DNA from: Proteles cristata cristata
Taxonomy: Eukaryota; Chordata; Mammalia; Carnivora; Hyaenidae
Direction: 5' to 3'
NCBI GenBank assembly: GCA_017311185.1
Contig: JAESUZ010005178.1
Coordinates: forward strand, 1 to 64,000
Length of the DNA stretch: 64,000 bases
Shown: one piece after another, positions 43,290-54,075 of the stretch
Numbering within the stretch: the first letter of the stretch is position 1
Layout of the letters: every line of letters begins with the position of its first letter
The notes under the pieces: model-generated
Seen by the model: the letters and a program-made list of their open reading frames with translations, nothing else
Databases searched by the model: none
Told to the model about the DNA's origin: nothing
Program-made: the position numbers and the translations under genes

Positions 43290-43500
43290 TCTAAGAGGCA
43301 GGCTAGTATAAAGAGCTTAACTGACTATGTTCAAGTCCTAGGTCTACCACTTTTAGCTCTGTGTTCTTGGCTTCTGTGCCCCTTTTCTTAAAAGAGGATA
43401 ATCACATTAATTCCTCTTAGGGTTCTTGTGAGGATTGTGTGAATTATTATAGAGACCACTTAGTGTCTCACACATATTAAATAGCATCAGCTGTTTTACC
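43290..43500 (+). repeat. MIR
   Basis: MIR order: TTCAAGTCCTAGGTCTACCACTT, TTTAAAAGAGGATAATCACA-like, TAGGGTTCTTGTGAGGATTG. Confidence 0.72.
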
Positions 43501-43809
43501 ATCTTTGATAGATGAAGTCAGAAGAGGGGAAGGATTAAAAAAAAAAAAAAACAGGGGAAGGATATTGCCAGGTCCTGTGGCTATTGAGGAGTTTGGTGCT
43601 GGAACTCTCAATCTAAAGTTCTAGAGCTCTGAGTATGTATGCTTTATTAGTTTTTAACCTAGAAGTTAAGATTCAGGTTCAGGAAAACACATGAAACAGT
43701 TCAGTGGCATGACAATTGTGTCCCCTACCTTCAACTCCACTGGATGGAATGGTCTTTATGATAGAGAGTGTCAAGGGCATGTTTTCAAGGAAGGAAAAAG
43801 GCAAGGTAG
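43501..43809. other. No gene recognised
   Basis: Noncoding, with an A-run at about 43538-43551. Confidence 0.5.
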
Positions 43810-44045
43810 GAATGGCCCTAACATTTGCTTGAGTCCCCACTAAGGGCCAGATGCAGTGTTTGGTATTTTGGTTTGATTCTCTTAAAACCCTGCAAGAACC
43901 CTATAAGGCAGGTAGCAGTATTTCCTTACATGAGGAAGAAACTACTTGGAGAGTGCGAGTGTATTTTTCAAGGCCCTAAATCTAGTAAGTTGTGGAGCCA
44001 GGATTTTGACCTAGGTTCGTCACACTCCAAAACCCATACTCCTAC
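43810..44045 (+). repeat. MIR
   Basis: GGGCCAGATGCAGTGTTTGG, ACCCTATAAGGCAGGTAGCA, TACATGAGGAAGAAACTAC, AGTTGTGGAGCCAGGATTT. Confidence 0.78.
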
Positions 44046-45099
44046 CTTTTACATTTTTTTGAACTTTGAATGGTGACCTTCCAGGACTGGAGGTCTGGTT
44101 GGTTTAAATTTAGATGAGGGCTGTTAAACTGGAAGTTTCCTCTTTTGCACCAAGATGTAAACAGAAATGAAATTCTAAAGCCAGGTTTTCAAAGGAAATG
44201 ACCAAGCAGCTCTAAAACTTATAAGGAGGGTTAAAAGGGTCAAGAGAGAGGAGATTCAGAGAAGGAGTTTTTGTGAGGGGGATTTCTTTGGAGTGGGCTT
44301 CCAAGGGCAAAGAGTTGGGGTGCTTTCTCCTTCACCCCAAGGCTTCAACTGGACCCCATGAAGCTTGTCAGGTATCTCCTAGAGTTTGGAAGCATAGTGA
44401 AATGGGATCTGAATCCATCATAAGAAATCTTATGGGCTAGAGAATGTGGCGGTGGTGATGGTGCAAGCAAAGGGAGGTGACTGTATTGGGATGTCTACAT
44501 TCCCAATGTGATGGGGCAAAAGATATATGTTTCTCATGTACCAAAAGTGGGCTGTGCAGGAGAACAATCTGGTATTGGGGGTCCTGCTGAAGAGAGCTGT
44601 TTGGTGGTGCTATGGATTCCATCAGAGAAACTGGGGATGGACAGCTAAAAAAACTGAGAGCTGAAGAGGAAACAGCAATAGAATGTTTTGCTTCTGACAC
44701 AAGAGTTGCAGTGGGAGAACCTCAGATAAGAATCTGCTTTTAAATGTCAGCAAGGTCCAGAAAGCATGAAGCCAACTTACTACACAACCATAAAGAGCAT
44801 TCTGTTTACTCCCTCCCTTCAATGCCAGACAGTCCTCAAGTCAAAATTAGCAAGCTAGGGAGGATGGAGAAAGAAAAGAAACCCAGCACATCACTTACCT
44901 CAAAGTGGGAGGTCCACCTGAATTTGGTGCTAGCTGAGGGTGGAGAGGTTTAACTCCAAATTGAGTTCAGAGGGTTCTTTATTATTAGGAACTGGGGGTT
45001 CTAGCCACTGAAATGATTGTTGATTTAGGATTTAAAGTGATTATAAGGCTTTTTGTCTGTGAGCAACAAAGCCACGGGGCCTGGGCAAAGCTTAATTTT
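44046..45099. other. No gene recognised
   Basis: Noncoding. The short frames at 44437-44953 match nothing known to me. Confidence 0.45.
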
Positions 45100-45720
45100 A
45101 AAGGTACAGTATTAGACAAAAATAAAGTTGCATTTTGATTATGTCTCACTCTTTGTTCTTGCTTAGTAGATTGATTACCTCTGCTTGGTATGATGTCCGT
45201 GATGTGCCATGCTGTGGATTTACATTAATTTTGCTACATCAGCTTTCTTTTGCTTAGTATTTACCTGATTCATATTTTTCCATCTTTTTATTTTGGACTT
45301 TTCTGGATAATTTTAAGAGCGCCTTTGAGAAAAAGCATGAAATTGGATTCTGTGCTTGAAAAAAATCCAATCTGAGGTTTTCTTCTACTGTTAGTTTAAT
45401 CTATGTACATTTATCGTTATTGACATGAACATATTTCTTCCTATCTTGTTTTCTGTTTATCATGTTTTTTCTTTGCATCTGTATCTTCATCTCCTTTCTT
45501 GCCTTCTGTTGGATCAAGGGAATTTTCTTTGGAAATTTTGAATTTACATATTCTATTTTTATTTAAAAATTTTTAAATTTGATACATTCTATTTTTAATC
45601 TTTTAGTGCTTATTCTAAGAGTTTTTCTAAAGTGTTTATTAAACTGCATTTTTAAACAAAATATAGACTATCTTTAACTTCTCTTCCTTATACAGACTTC
45701 TACATTTTGAACTTTTTTTT
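45100..45720 (-). mobile_element. Old L1 fragment
   Basis: Reverse ORF2 text in diverged form: TGCTTAGTATTTACCTGATTC, CATCTTTTTATTTTGGACTT, TACATTTATCGTTATTGACA, TTTCTTGCCTTCTGTTGGAT. Confidence 0.5.
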
Positions 45721-45731
45721 AAAAAACATGA

Positions 45732-45964
45732 GGGGCACCTGGGTGGCTTAGTCGGTTAAGCGTCCGACTTTCGCTTAGGTCATGATCTCGCGGTTTGTGG
45801 GTTCGAGCCCCGCGGCGGCTCTGTGCTGACTGCCAGCTCAGAGCCTGGAGCCTGTTTCAGTCTGTGACTCCCTCTCTCTCTGACCCTCCCTTGCTCACGC
45901 TGTCTCTCTCTCTCTGTCCTAGAAATTAAAAAAAAAATAAAATAAAAAAAAAATAAAAAAAAAT
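45732..45964 (+). repeat. SINEC with TSD
   Basis: Young-looking SINE with a long, impure A-tail. AAAAAACATGA on both sides (45721-45731 and about 45965-45975). Confidence 0.94.
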
Positions 45965-45975
45965 AAAAAACATGA

Positions 45976-46914
45976 ACAATTTCTGATAACTGGAATTTCT
46001 ATACACAAACTGTTAACCACTATTACAGTTCATAATTCATGATGCACGTTTAAATATATTATCTCATTTGATTCTAGAAAAAGCTCAGCTAAGTGTTACC
46101 TCCATAATGAATTAATGAATGAGGCAAAAAAGAAGAGGAAAATTGAGAAATGAGCTCTTCAATTCTTAATGGTATCTTTAAAGTCCCTTGGAAGTCTGGG
46201 GACCTCAGGTTGAGAGCCACACATCTTAGGAATATAGCCTTCACCCTTTTCTTTTGGGAAGGGAGAGGAGAGAATTATATTTTTGAACATTTATTCTGTG
46301 CCATAAATTTGCCTTAGGCAAAACAACCCTCTATTTAATGGCTACCTTCTTTACTTTCTAGATGTTTCATGGGTGACATGAGAGTTATTTCACAACATGC
46401 TTCTGTACCAATCCACATACATTCTCCAGGATAGAAAACAGGTTAATGTTGATGATATTGATGAAAATAATAAATAGCAATTTTATTAACTATTTATTAT
46501 GTAACAACCATTTAGCTAGGCACTGAATTTCATGGGGTAAATAAGCTCTCATCCACGAAGGGAAGCCATTTAGTAATCAAGATGGTTAGATGAAACTACA
46601 TCACCTGTGTTGTTTCAAAATAGAGACACTTCCTAAATCAGCAGAGATTCTGGTAAAAGTTTGCATACACTTATTATAATTGTCCTTTTTCATCAATTGA
46701 ATGGCCTGGTTTAGGTCCTAATAAAGTACTTTATGCCTCTCCTGAACACTCCTAAGGTGGCATCTTTAAAAAATAAAGCAATTAACAAGAATAAATCAGC
46801 TAAAGTAAAAAGGAACCACATATGAACTTAACTGTAAATTACTGAATTATCAGTCATTGGGATATTAAATGTGTATTGTGTTCTTAAACTTTTCTCTCCT
46901 CCCATTTCCTACAG
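45976..46914. other. No gene; possible MIR remnant
   Basis: 46440-46550 has MIR-like 5' text (TATTATGTAACAACCATTTAGCTAGGCACTG in diverged form). The rest is unassigned. Confidence 0.4.
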
Positions 46915-47239
46915 AGATCCAGGAGATTTGTGGCAGAGCTGGAAGTAGAAGCTGCTTGAAGCCAGTGGCTTTTATGTCTTGAAAAGGATTATCTTACTTG
47001 ATGACATCAAGCCAGATATCCCTGGATGGCAATGGAAGGCATTTAAAGGCAGTGAGATGTCAGGGTTTGTGGGTCCTTCCAGTTGTGGAGACATGAGTAA
47101 TTCTGTATCAGAACCCAAGGAAGACTATGGCAGGCTCAGGAATGCTCAGCACTTAGTCTTGCCAAAGATTCCCCTATCCAGAGTGTTGGATAGGAGCAGC
47201 AGGAACAAGGGATCTGAAGAAATCGTGCCAGTTCAGTAA
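46915..47239 (+). other. Exon-like stretch of unknown nature
   Basis: A textbook acceptor (pyrimidine tract CTTTTCTCTCCTCCCATTTCCTACAG) ends at 46914. It is followed by 325 bp without a named repeat and an 86-codon frame (46979-47239). I know no protein like it. No clear AATAAA follows, and no donor is obvious inside. It may be a noncoding exon or chance. Confidence 0.3.
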
Positions 47240-48080
47240 ATGAACATCTGATCCCTAATCAGTATGGACAAATATAATGACATGAAATCTCAAGCTTTGG
47301 TTCTAGATGAGACCATAGGATGTTTGTATATGTCATGAAGATAGGGAATCCTTAATAATAACTGCAGTTGATAACCCACCAACATGCTACAGTTGAATGT
47401 CAGGGTCTTATTTATGTTCATTTAAAGACAATTTTAAAATGTGATATTCCTAACATGTTGAAGTGTGTCAGCTAAGATCCATCTATTTGCTAAGCTTCTT
47501 ATTCAAAGTTTCAGTAACAAAGGAAACAAACTCTTACAGTGGACAATTGTCCTCTGAATGTATGAGTTCTTAAGAACTTTTCTAGTTAGCAAGGTCCTAG
47601 GTCCCTCAGAAGACATAATAATTTTAAGACCATATGGCAAAGTATGAACTATGGTTGTTTCAGGTATGTGTGTGCTAGAAATCTTAGTTGTCCCTACATC
47701 CCCCACCCCCTGCTTTGTGTCCCCTAGGCTTACCAATATAGAATAGATTAAAAGTCTTTCTTGCCCTTTGGCTTCCACTTTGGTTAAAGGGTAATACCCA
47801 GAAGAATGAATTCACCTATTATTTGTGTCCCCATCCTGGATTCTCTGAGGTCTCTGTGAACTAACTGCATTCTGAAGATCACAGCTGCTGTCAGGTGGCT
47901 CTTTCTATCACAGCTGTTTTACAATCCAGTAACCACTCCCACCCCACTCCTCCCTTTCCCCCTTCCCACTGCTCCCACTTCTTCCCCTCCCCCTGTTCCT
48001 TTCCCACCTCTCTTCCACACCCTCGCCTTATCCTTCTCCCTCCCCTCATACTCTACTCTTTGCCTACAGGTAACACCGTA
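47240..48080. other. No gene recognised
   Basis: Noncoding. 47940-48065 is a C/T-rich tract. Confidence 0.5.
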
Positions 48081-48435
48081 TTGCAGGCCGAATTGTGTAA
48101 CCTCTAAATTCCTATTATGAAATGTTAATCCACCAGTACCTCAGAATGGGACTGCATTTGGAGATGGAATCTTTATAGATGTAGTTAAATTAAAACAGGG
48201 TCATTAGGCCTCCCCAGAAGAGATTAGGACACAGACAGGTACAGAGGAAAAGACCATGTGAAATTACAGAAAGTAGCCATCTACAAGCCCAGGAAAGAGG
48301 CCTCAGAAAAAAACCAACCCTGCCAACACCTTCATCTTAAACTTCTGAACTCCAGAACTATGAGAAAATAAATTTCTGTTGTTTAAGCCATCTAGTTTGT
48401 GGTGCTTTGATGTGGCAGCCCTGGCCAACTAACAC
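48081..48435 (+). mobile_element. MLT1-type MaLR LTR
   Basis: Follows the MLT1 LTR in order: CCGAATTGTGT, CCAGTACCTCAGAATGGGAC, GGGTCATTAGG, GGACACAGACAGGTACAGAG, AGCCATCTACAAGCCCAGG, CCAACCCTGCCAACACCTTC, AACTATGAGAAAATAAATTTC, GTTTAAGCCATCTAGTTTGT. Diverged solo LTR. Confidence 0.8.
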
Positions 48436-48650
48436 ATGCCATAAATTTCCTCCTTTGCTGACAACATGGGAAAAAAGTTCTCTATTAAACTTCTCAAATC
48501 ATTTGAGTCCTATTTATTTCCTGCTGGGACTGACTGATCCAGGAGGATTATACAGGACTCTTACTTCCTGATTTGTTCTTAAGAGTATTTTGCAAAATTT
48601 CTGCAGTAACCATGGAATACATTTTTTTCTCTAAAGTAAAAAACACTGTC

Positions 48651-48843
48651 GGGGCACCTAGGTGGCTGGTTAAGCATCTGACTCTTAATTTCAGCTCAGG
48701 TCATGATCTCATGGTTTGTGAGTTTGAGCCCAGCATCGCACTCTGTGCTGATGCTGTGAAGCCTGGTTGGGTGTGTCTCCCTCTCTCTCGGGCCCTCCCC
48801 TGCTTATTCTCTCTCTAAAAATAAATAAATAAACACTTGAAAG
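48651..48843 (+). repeat. SINEC
   Basis: Head with a small deletion (GGGGCACCTAGGTGGCTGGTT). AAAAACACT on both sides. Confidence 0.92.
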
Positions 48844-48914
48844 CAAAAACACTAATACATGAAACAAAACTTGATTTGGGAAATTTCCATATATGATGAA
48901 TTTATAAAATTTAA

Positions 48915-49138
48915 AAAATTGTTTTTAATGTTTATTTTTGAGAGAGAAAGACAGAGCACAAGCAGGAGAGGGGCAGAGAGAGAGGGAGACACAAAATCCA
49001 AAGCAGGTTCCAGGCTCTGATCTATCAGCACAGAGCCCAACATCGGGCTTGAACCCATGAGCCCTGAGATCATGACCTGAGCCAGTCAGATGCTCAGCCA
49101 AAGCTGGACACTCACCTGACTGAACTACCCAAGCACCC
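48915..49138 (-). repeat. SINEC, diverged
   Basis: Reverse SINE with a small internal duplication near its head (two GCCA..GATGCT/GCTGG stretches). Confidence 0.88.
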
Positions 49139-49679
49139 CTAGGACAGATTTATAATCATAGGCATCCAACATCAATTCTCCTCCATAAATCCCCTACTCT
49201 AGATTCCGTTATGTCTAAGGGATTATGAAACCAGGGAATATGACTCCAGTGCTGAAATTAGGGAAAGATACCATCTTTGGTCCAAAATCTACTAGTATTT
49301 TTTATTATATCTGAAGGTGGCTGCCCATGCTTCCTTTTGTGGGAAAGAGCAAAGCTCTGCATTAAGTGTAAGTGACTGTTATAGTACCCACTAAATATCC
49401 TGTTATACCAGCCCAACTCACAGGGGCAAGCAGCATCAGGAACAAAACTGGCTCTTACAAGCAGCACTAGAAACCAATCAGACTCAGAAGCCACACTGGG
49501 AGGGAAGGGGAGGGAAATTGGCATGACAGCATACTCCTGGCTGTCACATCCAAGAGAAAAAGGAATTCTTTCACCAGGAGTCAGAACTCTCCTTCAATAT
49601 CATCTAGAGCTTTCCTGGGCTTGCTCACTTGCTGGTCTCAGTAATATTAAAGGCACATTGCAAAATACTTGCTTTGAAA
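49139..49679. repeat. Downstream flank of MORF4L2; diverged repeated segment
   Basis: About 49430-49680 resembles 12330-12600 (same orientation, roughly 70%). No coding sequence. Confidence 0.45.
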
Positions 49680-50335
49680 TTTAGAAACAAATTTTATTTA
49701 AGATCTGAAGTACAATTCCTAAAATATCAACTTCTCCAGAAAACCGTGGCTACACAATAATGCATTGCCTCTATCATGTTAGAACGTGCATTAGACTCAA
49801 ATACAAAAACCATGAAACAAACCACCATCCTTCAACAATTTGAGCAAAGAGAGAATGCCTAAGGAACAACATAGATGGACTTGCAGAGGATGGGCTGTTT
49901 TACTTCAAGCACCATAAAAAAAAAAAAAAAGAGCACAAATGCATGGGTTTTCGGGTATATACATTAAGTTGAACCTTTGGCACTAGGAATCAGGGCATTT
50001 TGTCACGGAGCATTAACGCATATTAGAAAATTGTGTAGTGTCAAAGGGATAGAACCACCAGCATTCAAGCAATGTTGTCAACTAGGCAATAAAATGTTCT
50101 ACTGAATGTTTCTTCTTTGTCTAATTACTGCATACACTGGTAGCAACTTTGAAATGAGAAAAGGAGCTTGCACACCTTTCATTTTCTGTTTAAAACAAAA
50201 CAGAAAACATAACTGAAACATAAGCCCTGTTATACATTAACAATTTTTAAAGAACATCAATTATACAAGAAAAAGACTAAGAACAAAAAGAGTGTTTACA
50301 GATACCAGACATAACAGTGAGTGGTCAGTAGACCC
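49680..50335 (-). other. MORF4L2: MORF4L2 3' UTR
   Basis: About 650 bp after the stop on the - strand. The polyadenylation signal AATAAA (complement of 49693-49698) sets the likely 3' end near 49675-49680. An A-run (plus strand) at 49917-49930 is a short internal homopolymer. Confidence 0.75.
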
Positions 50336-51202
50336 TCACAGGGCTTTACGGTGGTACTCAGCCGAAGCCACTTTGTAATCACTGGCAGTAAACAGAGACG
50401 CAGCATTCTTTGCCAGATATTTTAGGAAATCATGCAAATAGCCCAACAATAATGCAAGGCTCTTCTCATCAAGGGGCGTATACGCCAACATTGCTCCGAT
50501 TCTTACAAATAATCTCAGTAGATGTGGGGCTCCATAAACCTGGGACATTGGCGCATCAGGGTGAGCCAAGAGGATTTCGGCATACTGGGGCCTCTCAAAT
50601 TTGTAGAGCAGCTGAGTGCCCAACATCACATTGAAATATTCTTTTATTCCTGCCACAACTTCATTAACCGCATATTCCTTATTATCGACATTTCCCTGCG
50701 ACTTCTTACAATTTGCATACTCTTCCAGGATAGCATCTACATTTTTCTTAGCAGGGAGTTGAAACAGCTGCTTCTGCCTGGTAACTAAGTCCCAGTCCTC
50801 AACAAGCCACGGTTTTAATTCTTCAGGAATCTTCACTTTAACTTCCATTCTATTCTTAAATGCCTCCTCACTTTCAACAGTAGGGTCTGCCCGGGCCCTT
50901 TTCTTCCGAGGTGGCTGAGGTGCTTCGCTGGTACTGCCACCATCTCCATTTCCAGGTGTCTTCTGTTTGTTCTTTCTTGTCTTCCTCACTGATCCTGAAG
51001 GGGGGTTCTCTGCAGAGCGACCCCCCCATCTGCCTGGGAGAGCTGGTTCCAGATTTTTCTGTTGTGGACCAGCAGTCTTCTTTCCTGAGGACGCCCCTCT
51101 CATCTTACTTCTCTGCATATTGCTTCTAGTTGGTTTTTTGAAGTTGTCTTCTTCTGCAGATTGTTGTCCACGAGTTTGAGAACCCTGCTTTCTGGAACTC
51201 AT
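50336..51202 (-). CDS. MORF4L2: Mortality factor 4-like protein 2 (MRGX), intact
   Basis: The 288-residue protein has the same length as human MORF4L2 and is nearly identical to it. Residues 1-115 are basic and disordered, with nuclear-localisation-type clusters (RKTRKNKQK at 73-81, PRKKRAR at 98-104). Residues about 120-288 form the MRG domain: 'KIPEELKPWLVEDWDLVTRQ' start, 'KNVDAILEEY', 'LLYKFERPQYAEIL', 'GAPHLLRLFVRIGAML' and 'YLHDFLKYL', ending HRKAL. The chromodomain of its relative MORF4L1 (MRG15) is absent, as expected. Known role: subunit of NuA4/TIP60 acetyltransferase and related deacetylase complexes, binding RB1 and PHF12/MRFAP1-type partners in the nucleus. The coding part lies in one exon, in line with an origin as a retrocopy of MORF4L1 (inference). 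The start has a weak Kozak context, but the N-terminus is the conserved one. There are no disabling changes. Confidence 0.98.
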   Translation of the reverse strand: MSSRKQGSQTRGQQSAEEDNFKKPTRSNMQRSKMRGASSGKKTAGPQQKNLEPALPGRWGGRSAENPPSGSVRKTRKNKQKTPGNGDGGSTSEAPQPPRKKRARADPTVESEEAFKNRMEVKVKIPEELKPWLVEDWDLVTRQKQLFQLPAKKNVDAILEEYANCKKSQGNVDNKEYAVNEVVAGIKEYFNVMLGTQLLYKFERPQYAEILLAHPDAPMSQVYGAPHLLRLFVRIGAMLAYTPLDEKSLALLLGYLHDFLKYLAKNAASLFTASDYKVASAEYHRKAL

Positions 51203-51227
51203 TCAACCCTGTTTTTATTTCAACCAC
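51203..51227 (-). other. MORF4L2: Splice acceptor and short 5' UTR of the MORF4L2 coding exon
   Basis: On the - strand, TTTATGTATTACAG ends at 51227, so the terminal exon would start at 51226, 24 bases before the ATG. The frame is not open upstream. Confidence 0.65.
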
Positions 51228-51910
51228 TGTAATACATAAAGCATTTTACTTATTTGTTTTCTATGGTGACCTTTAACACACTATGCTTAATAAAACACCC
51301 ATCCAAGTACAACATAAGCTATGATCTCAAATCCAGTTCAGGATCATGTGTAAGTGACTTACTACCTCCACCCTCTTTCTCTGATCCTCACTACCAACCA
51401 CTACTCTCATCCCCTCCAATCACTCATCAGACTTGCCCATAAGTTAGTTTTTTGGTGCCACTCAAAAGATAGGAATGTAATTTTAAACAAAGAATGAATT
51501 AAAATGGCAAAGAAATTACACAAGGCAGTGGAGGTGAAATTCAACAGGAAAAAATGACAAGATGAAAGAAGTTTAATTTAGTTGACTAAAGGCAAAACAA
51601 GTAACACTAAAGGGTTTTTTGTAAGAGTCCAGGTAGGCCTGAACTAGAGTGATGACAGAGTCTAGAGAAACTGAATTCAAAACTAGGTAAATGAAGGAGA
51701 AGGAGTCGTCAAAGACAGTTCTATAATTTTAAGCCTGGGTAATTAATGAATTAATAAAATCACTGATTTTAATGATCAGTTTAGAATCAGCAATAAAGTA
51801 ATAGGAAATAATCCATCCATTCAATTAACTATCATACATTATCGCACATCTGCTTTGAGACAGGTACTATGCTCGGTGCTAAGGATTCAAGTATCTAAAG
51901 TGGCCAATAA
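51228..51910 (-). other. MORF4L2 intron (presumed), no other feature
   Basis: Noncoding. Confidence 0.5.
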
Positions 51911-51928
51911 AAAAAACAATGAGGTTAG

Positions 51929-52236
51929 GGGTGTTATGCTAAGTGAAATAAGTCAAGCAGAGAAAGACAGATACCATATGTGGAACAGGAGAAAAGTCAA
52001 CGGAGGACCATAGAGGAGAAGGGGAAAAAATAGTTAAGGAGAGGGAGGGAGGCAAGCCATAAGAGACTCTTAAATACAGAGAACAAACTGAGGGTTGAAG
52101 GGGGGTGGGGGAAGGGGAAAATGGGTGATGGGCACGGAGGAGGGCACTTGTTGGGATGAGCACTGGGTGTTATATAGAAACCAACTTGACAATAAACTAT
52201 AAAAAATAAAATACTTCAATAAATAATAAAAAGAAA
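51929..52236 (+). mobile_element. L1 3' end with TSD
   Basis: Starts in GGGGTGTTATGCTAAGTGAA (end of ORF2) and ends in an impure A-tail. The 18-bp target AAAAAACAATGAGGTTAG at 51911-51928 returns with one change at 52237-52254. Confidence 0.93.
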
Positions 52237-52254
52237 AAAAAACAGTGAGGTTAG

Positions 52255-53199
52255 TACAATGATAGTTACAGGCACAGAGTATTTAGAAGTAAACAAGAAA
52301 TGGTACGTGACACAACTTTCAGTATTAGCTGAAATCACATGGAGGAGGGAGAAGTCATTGATGACTCCCAGGTTTTGAGAATGGGTGATTAGGTCGTTAG
52401 TATTATCACATGAAACTGTATCTAGAGAAGAAAATGGATTGGAGAGGAAAGAAGTTCAGTACTGGATCTATTAAGTGTGAGGCGTACAGTTAGATATTTA
52501 CTTTAAAGCTCAGCTAAAGGTTAGAGCCAGAAACAGGGAGCTATGTATGAAAGGCATTGAAATCATTCATGAGGAGAAGTGGGAAAAAAAAAACTGAACC
52601 AAAGTATGGAATACTAGAAAAACCTAAAAAAGACATATAAAGGGTGAACAGAGACCAAAAACAAAAACGGTCAGAGCAGCAATGGAAGAATCAGGAGAAT
52701 GTTCTTCTGGAAGCCAAAGAAGCTGGGAGTTTTAAGAAGGGATTAGGATAAAATGCAGCAGAGGGGTTGAAAAAATAGTGTTCTATGATTCTTACAGTGT
52801 GACAGATGAAGCATTTTCTTTGACTTACATAATCCTCTTCCTTCTTTCCTTTCCAAGAACTCCTAGTGTTTTCCCAGATGGAACCTCCCGAGATCTCCTG
52901 GGATGGTCTGGAAGGATAAGGTGGGAGACACAATCTAGAAAGGAAAACAGGTATCTGCCATGAAGATAAACTTTTGTGAAATAATACAGAATAAAGTAAC
53001 CTAATTTTATGACTATGTGGTTTACAACTGTAATATCAAATATATGAGCACCAATGTTAGACATAATTCTACTTCAATTAGGCTCTGTCATTTATCAGTT
53101 GTGAGGACTTAGGCAATATGTAAGCTCACTTAGCCTTTTTCTGATCTATGAAATGAAGCAAATTACCCACTAGCTTTTACAGGTTTTTGTTAAAAACTT
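52255..53199. other. No gene recognised
   Basis: Presumed MORF4L2 intron. Overlapping short frames at 52691-52963 have no recognised product. Confidence 0.45.
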
Positions 53200-53417
53200 A
53201 TTTTTTTTAAAAAAAATTAGTTTTTATTTTTGAAACAGAGAGACACCGCATGAGCAGGGGAGGAGCAGAGAGAGAGGGAGACACAGAATCTGAAACAGGC
53301 TCCAGGCTCTGAGCTGCCTGCACAGAACCTGATGCAGGGCTCAAACCCACGAACCGTGAGATCATAACCTGAGCCCAAGTCGGATGCTTAACCAACTGAG
53401 CCACCCAGGCGCCCCTC
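53200..53417 (-). repeat. SINEC with TSD
   Basis: Reverse SINE. TTGTTAAAAACTT at 53187-53199 and 53418-53430. Confidence 0.95.
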
Positions 53418-53430
53418 TTGTTAAAAACTT

Positions 53431-54075
53431 CTTAAATACAACGTGGCCAAACAGCACAGTACCTTGCAGGAATACATGTAAATATGGATACAAAGATGTT
53501 TGTTGTGGTGGCGTTTTTAATACTGAAGAACTGGAAACATCTAAATTTTCTTCTAACATAAATTATGTATGGACACTACAGAAGAACATTCAAGTGAATT
53601 AAGCAAAAAACCATATAACATGGAAAGATGTTCGATTCTATATTAGTAAGTAAACAGGCATAATGCGTAGTATGTATAATAGGATCCTGAAGAGATAGGT
53701 CAAAAAAGAACTATCAGTCTCACACAGTTCTTATGAACAGTGAGTGTGATCAAAATCATGTTTTAGGGGTGCCTGGTGGCTCAGTCAGTGAAGTGTCTGA
53801 CTTCGGCTCAGGTCATGATTTCACACTCCTTGAATTTGAGCCCCACATCAGGCTCTGTGCTGACAGCTCAGAGCCTGGAGTCTGCTTTGGATTCTGTGCC
53901 TCCTCTCTGTACCCCTCTGCCTTTCACTCTCTCTGTCTCTAAAATAAACATTTTAAAAAATCCTGTTTTAAGCTGATATGTGTAAATGCATAGGAAAGTA
54001 TCTAGATGAATAAATACCAGATCGTTAAAATCAGGGTAACCTTTAAGAAAAAATGAGGGATGATGGTGGATCAGC
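53431..54075 (+). mobile_element. Old L1 3' end, with a SINE inside
   Basis: Text in L1 order: GTGGTGGCGTTTTTAATACTGAAGAACTGG, TGGACACTACAGAAGAACATT, AAGATGTTCG.., then ATATGTGTAAATGCATAGGAAAG after the SINE. Diverged. Confidence 0.5.
53766..53961 (+). repeat. SINEC
   Basis: GGGGTGCCTGGTGGCTCAG head. ATGTTTTA / CTGTTTTA on either side. It is the last SINE before a 9-kb stretch without any. Confidence 0.92.

Noticed and set aside
50410..51179. Several + strand frames opposite MORF4L2
   Set aside because: Antisense shadows of the conserved MORF4L2 coding exon.
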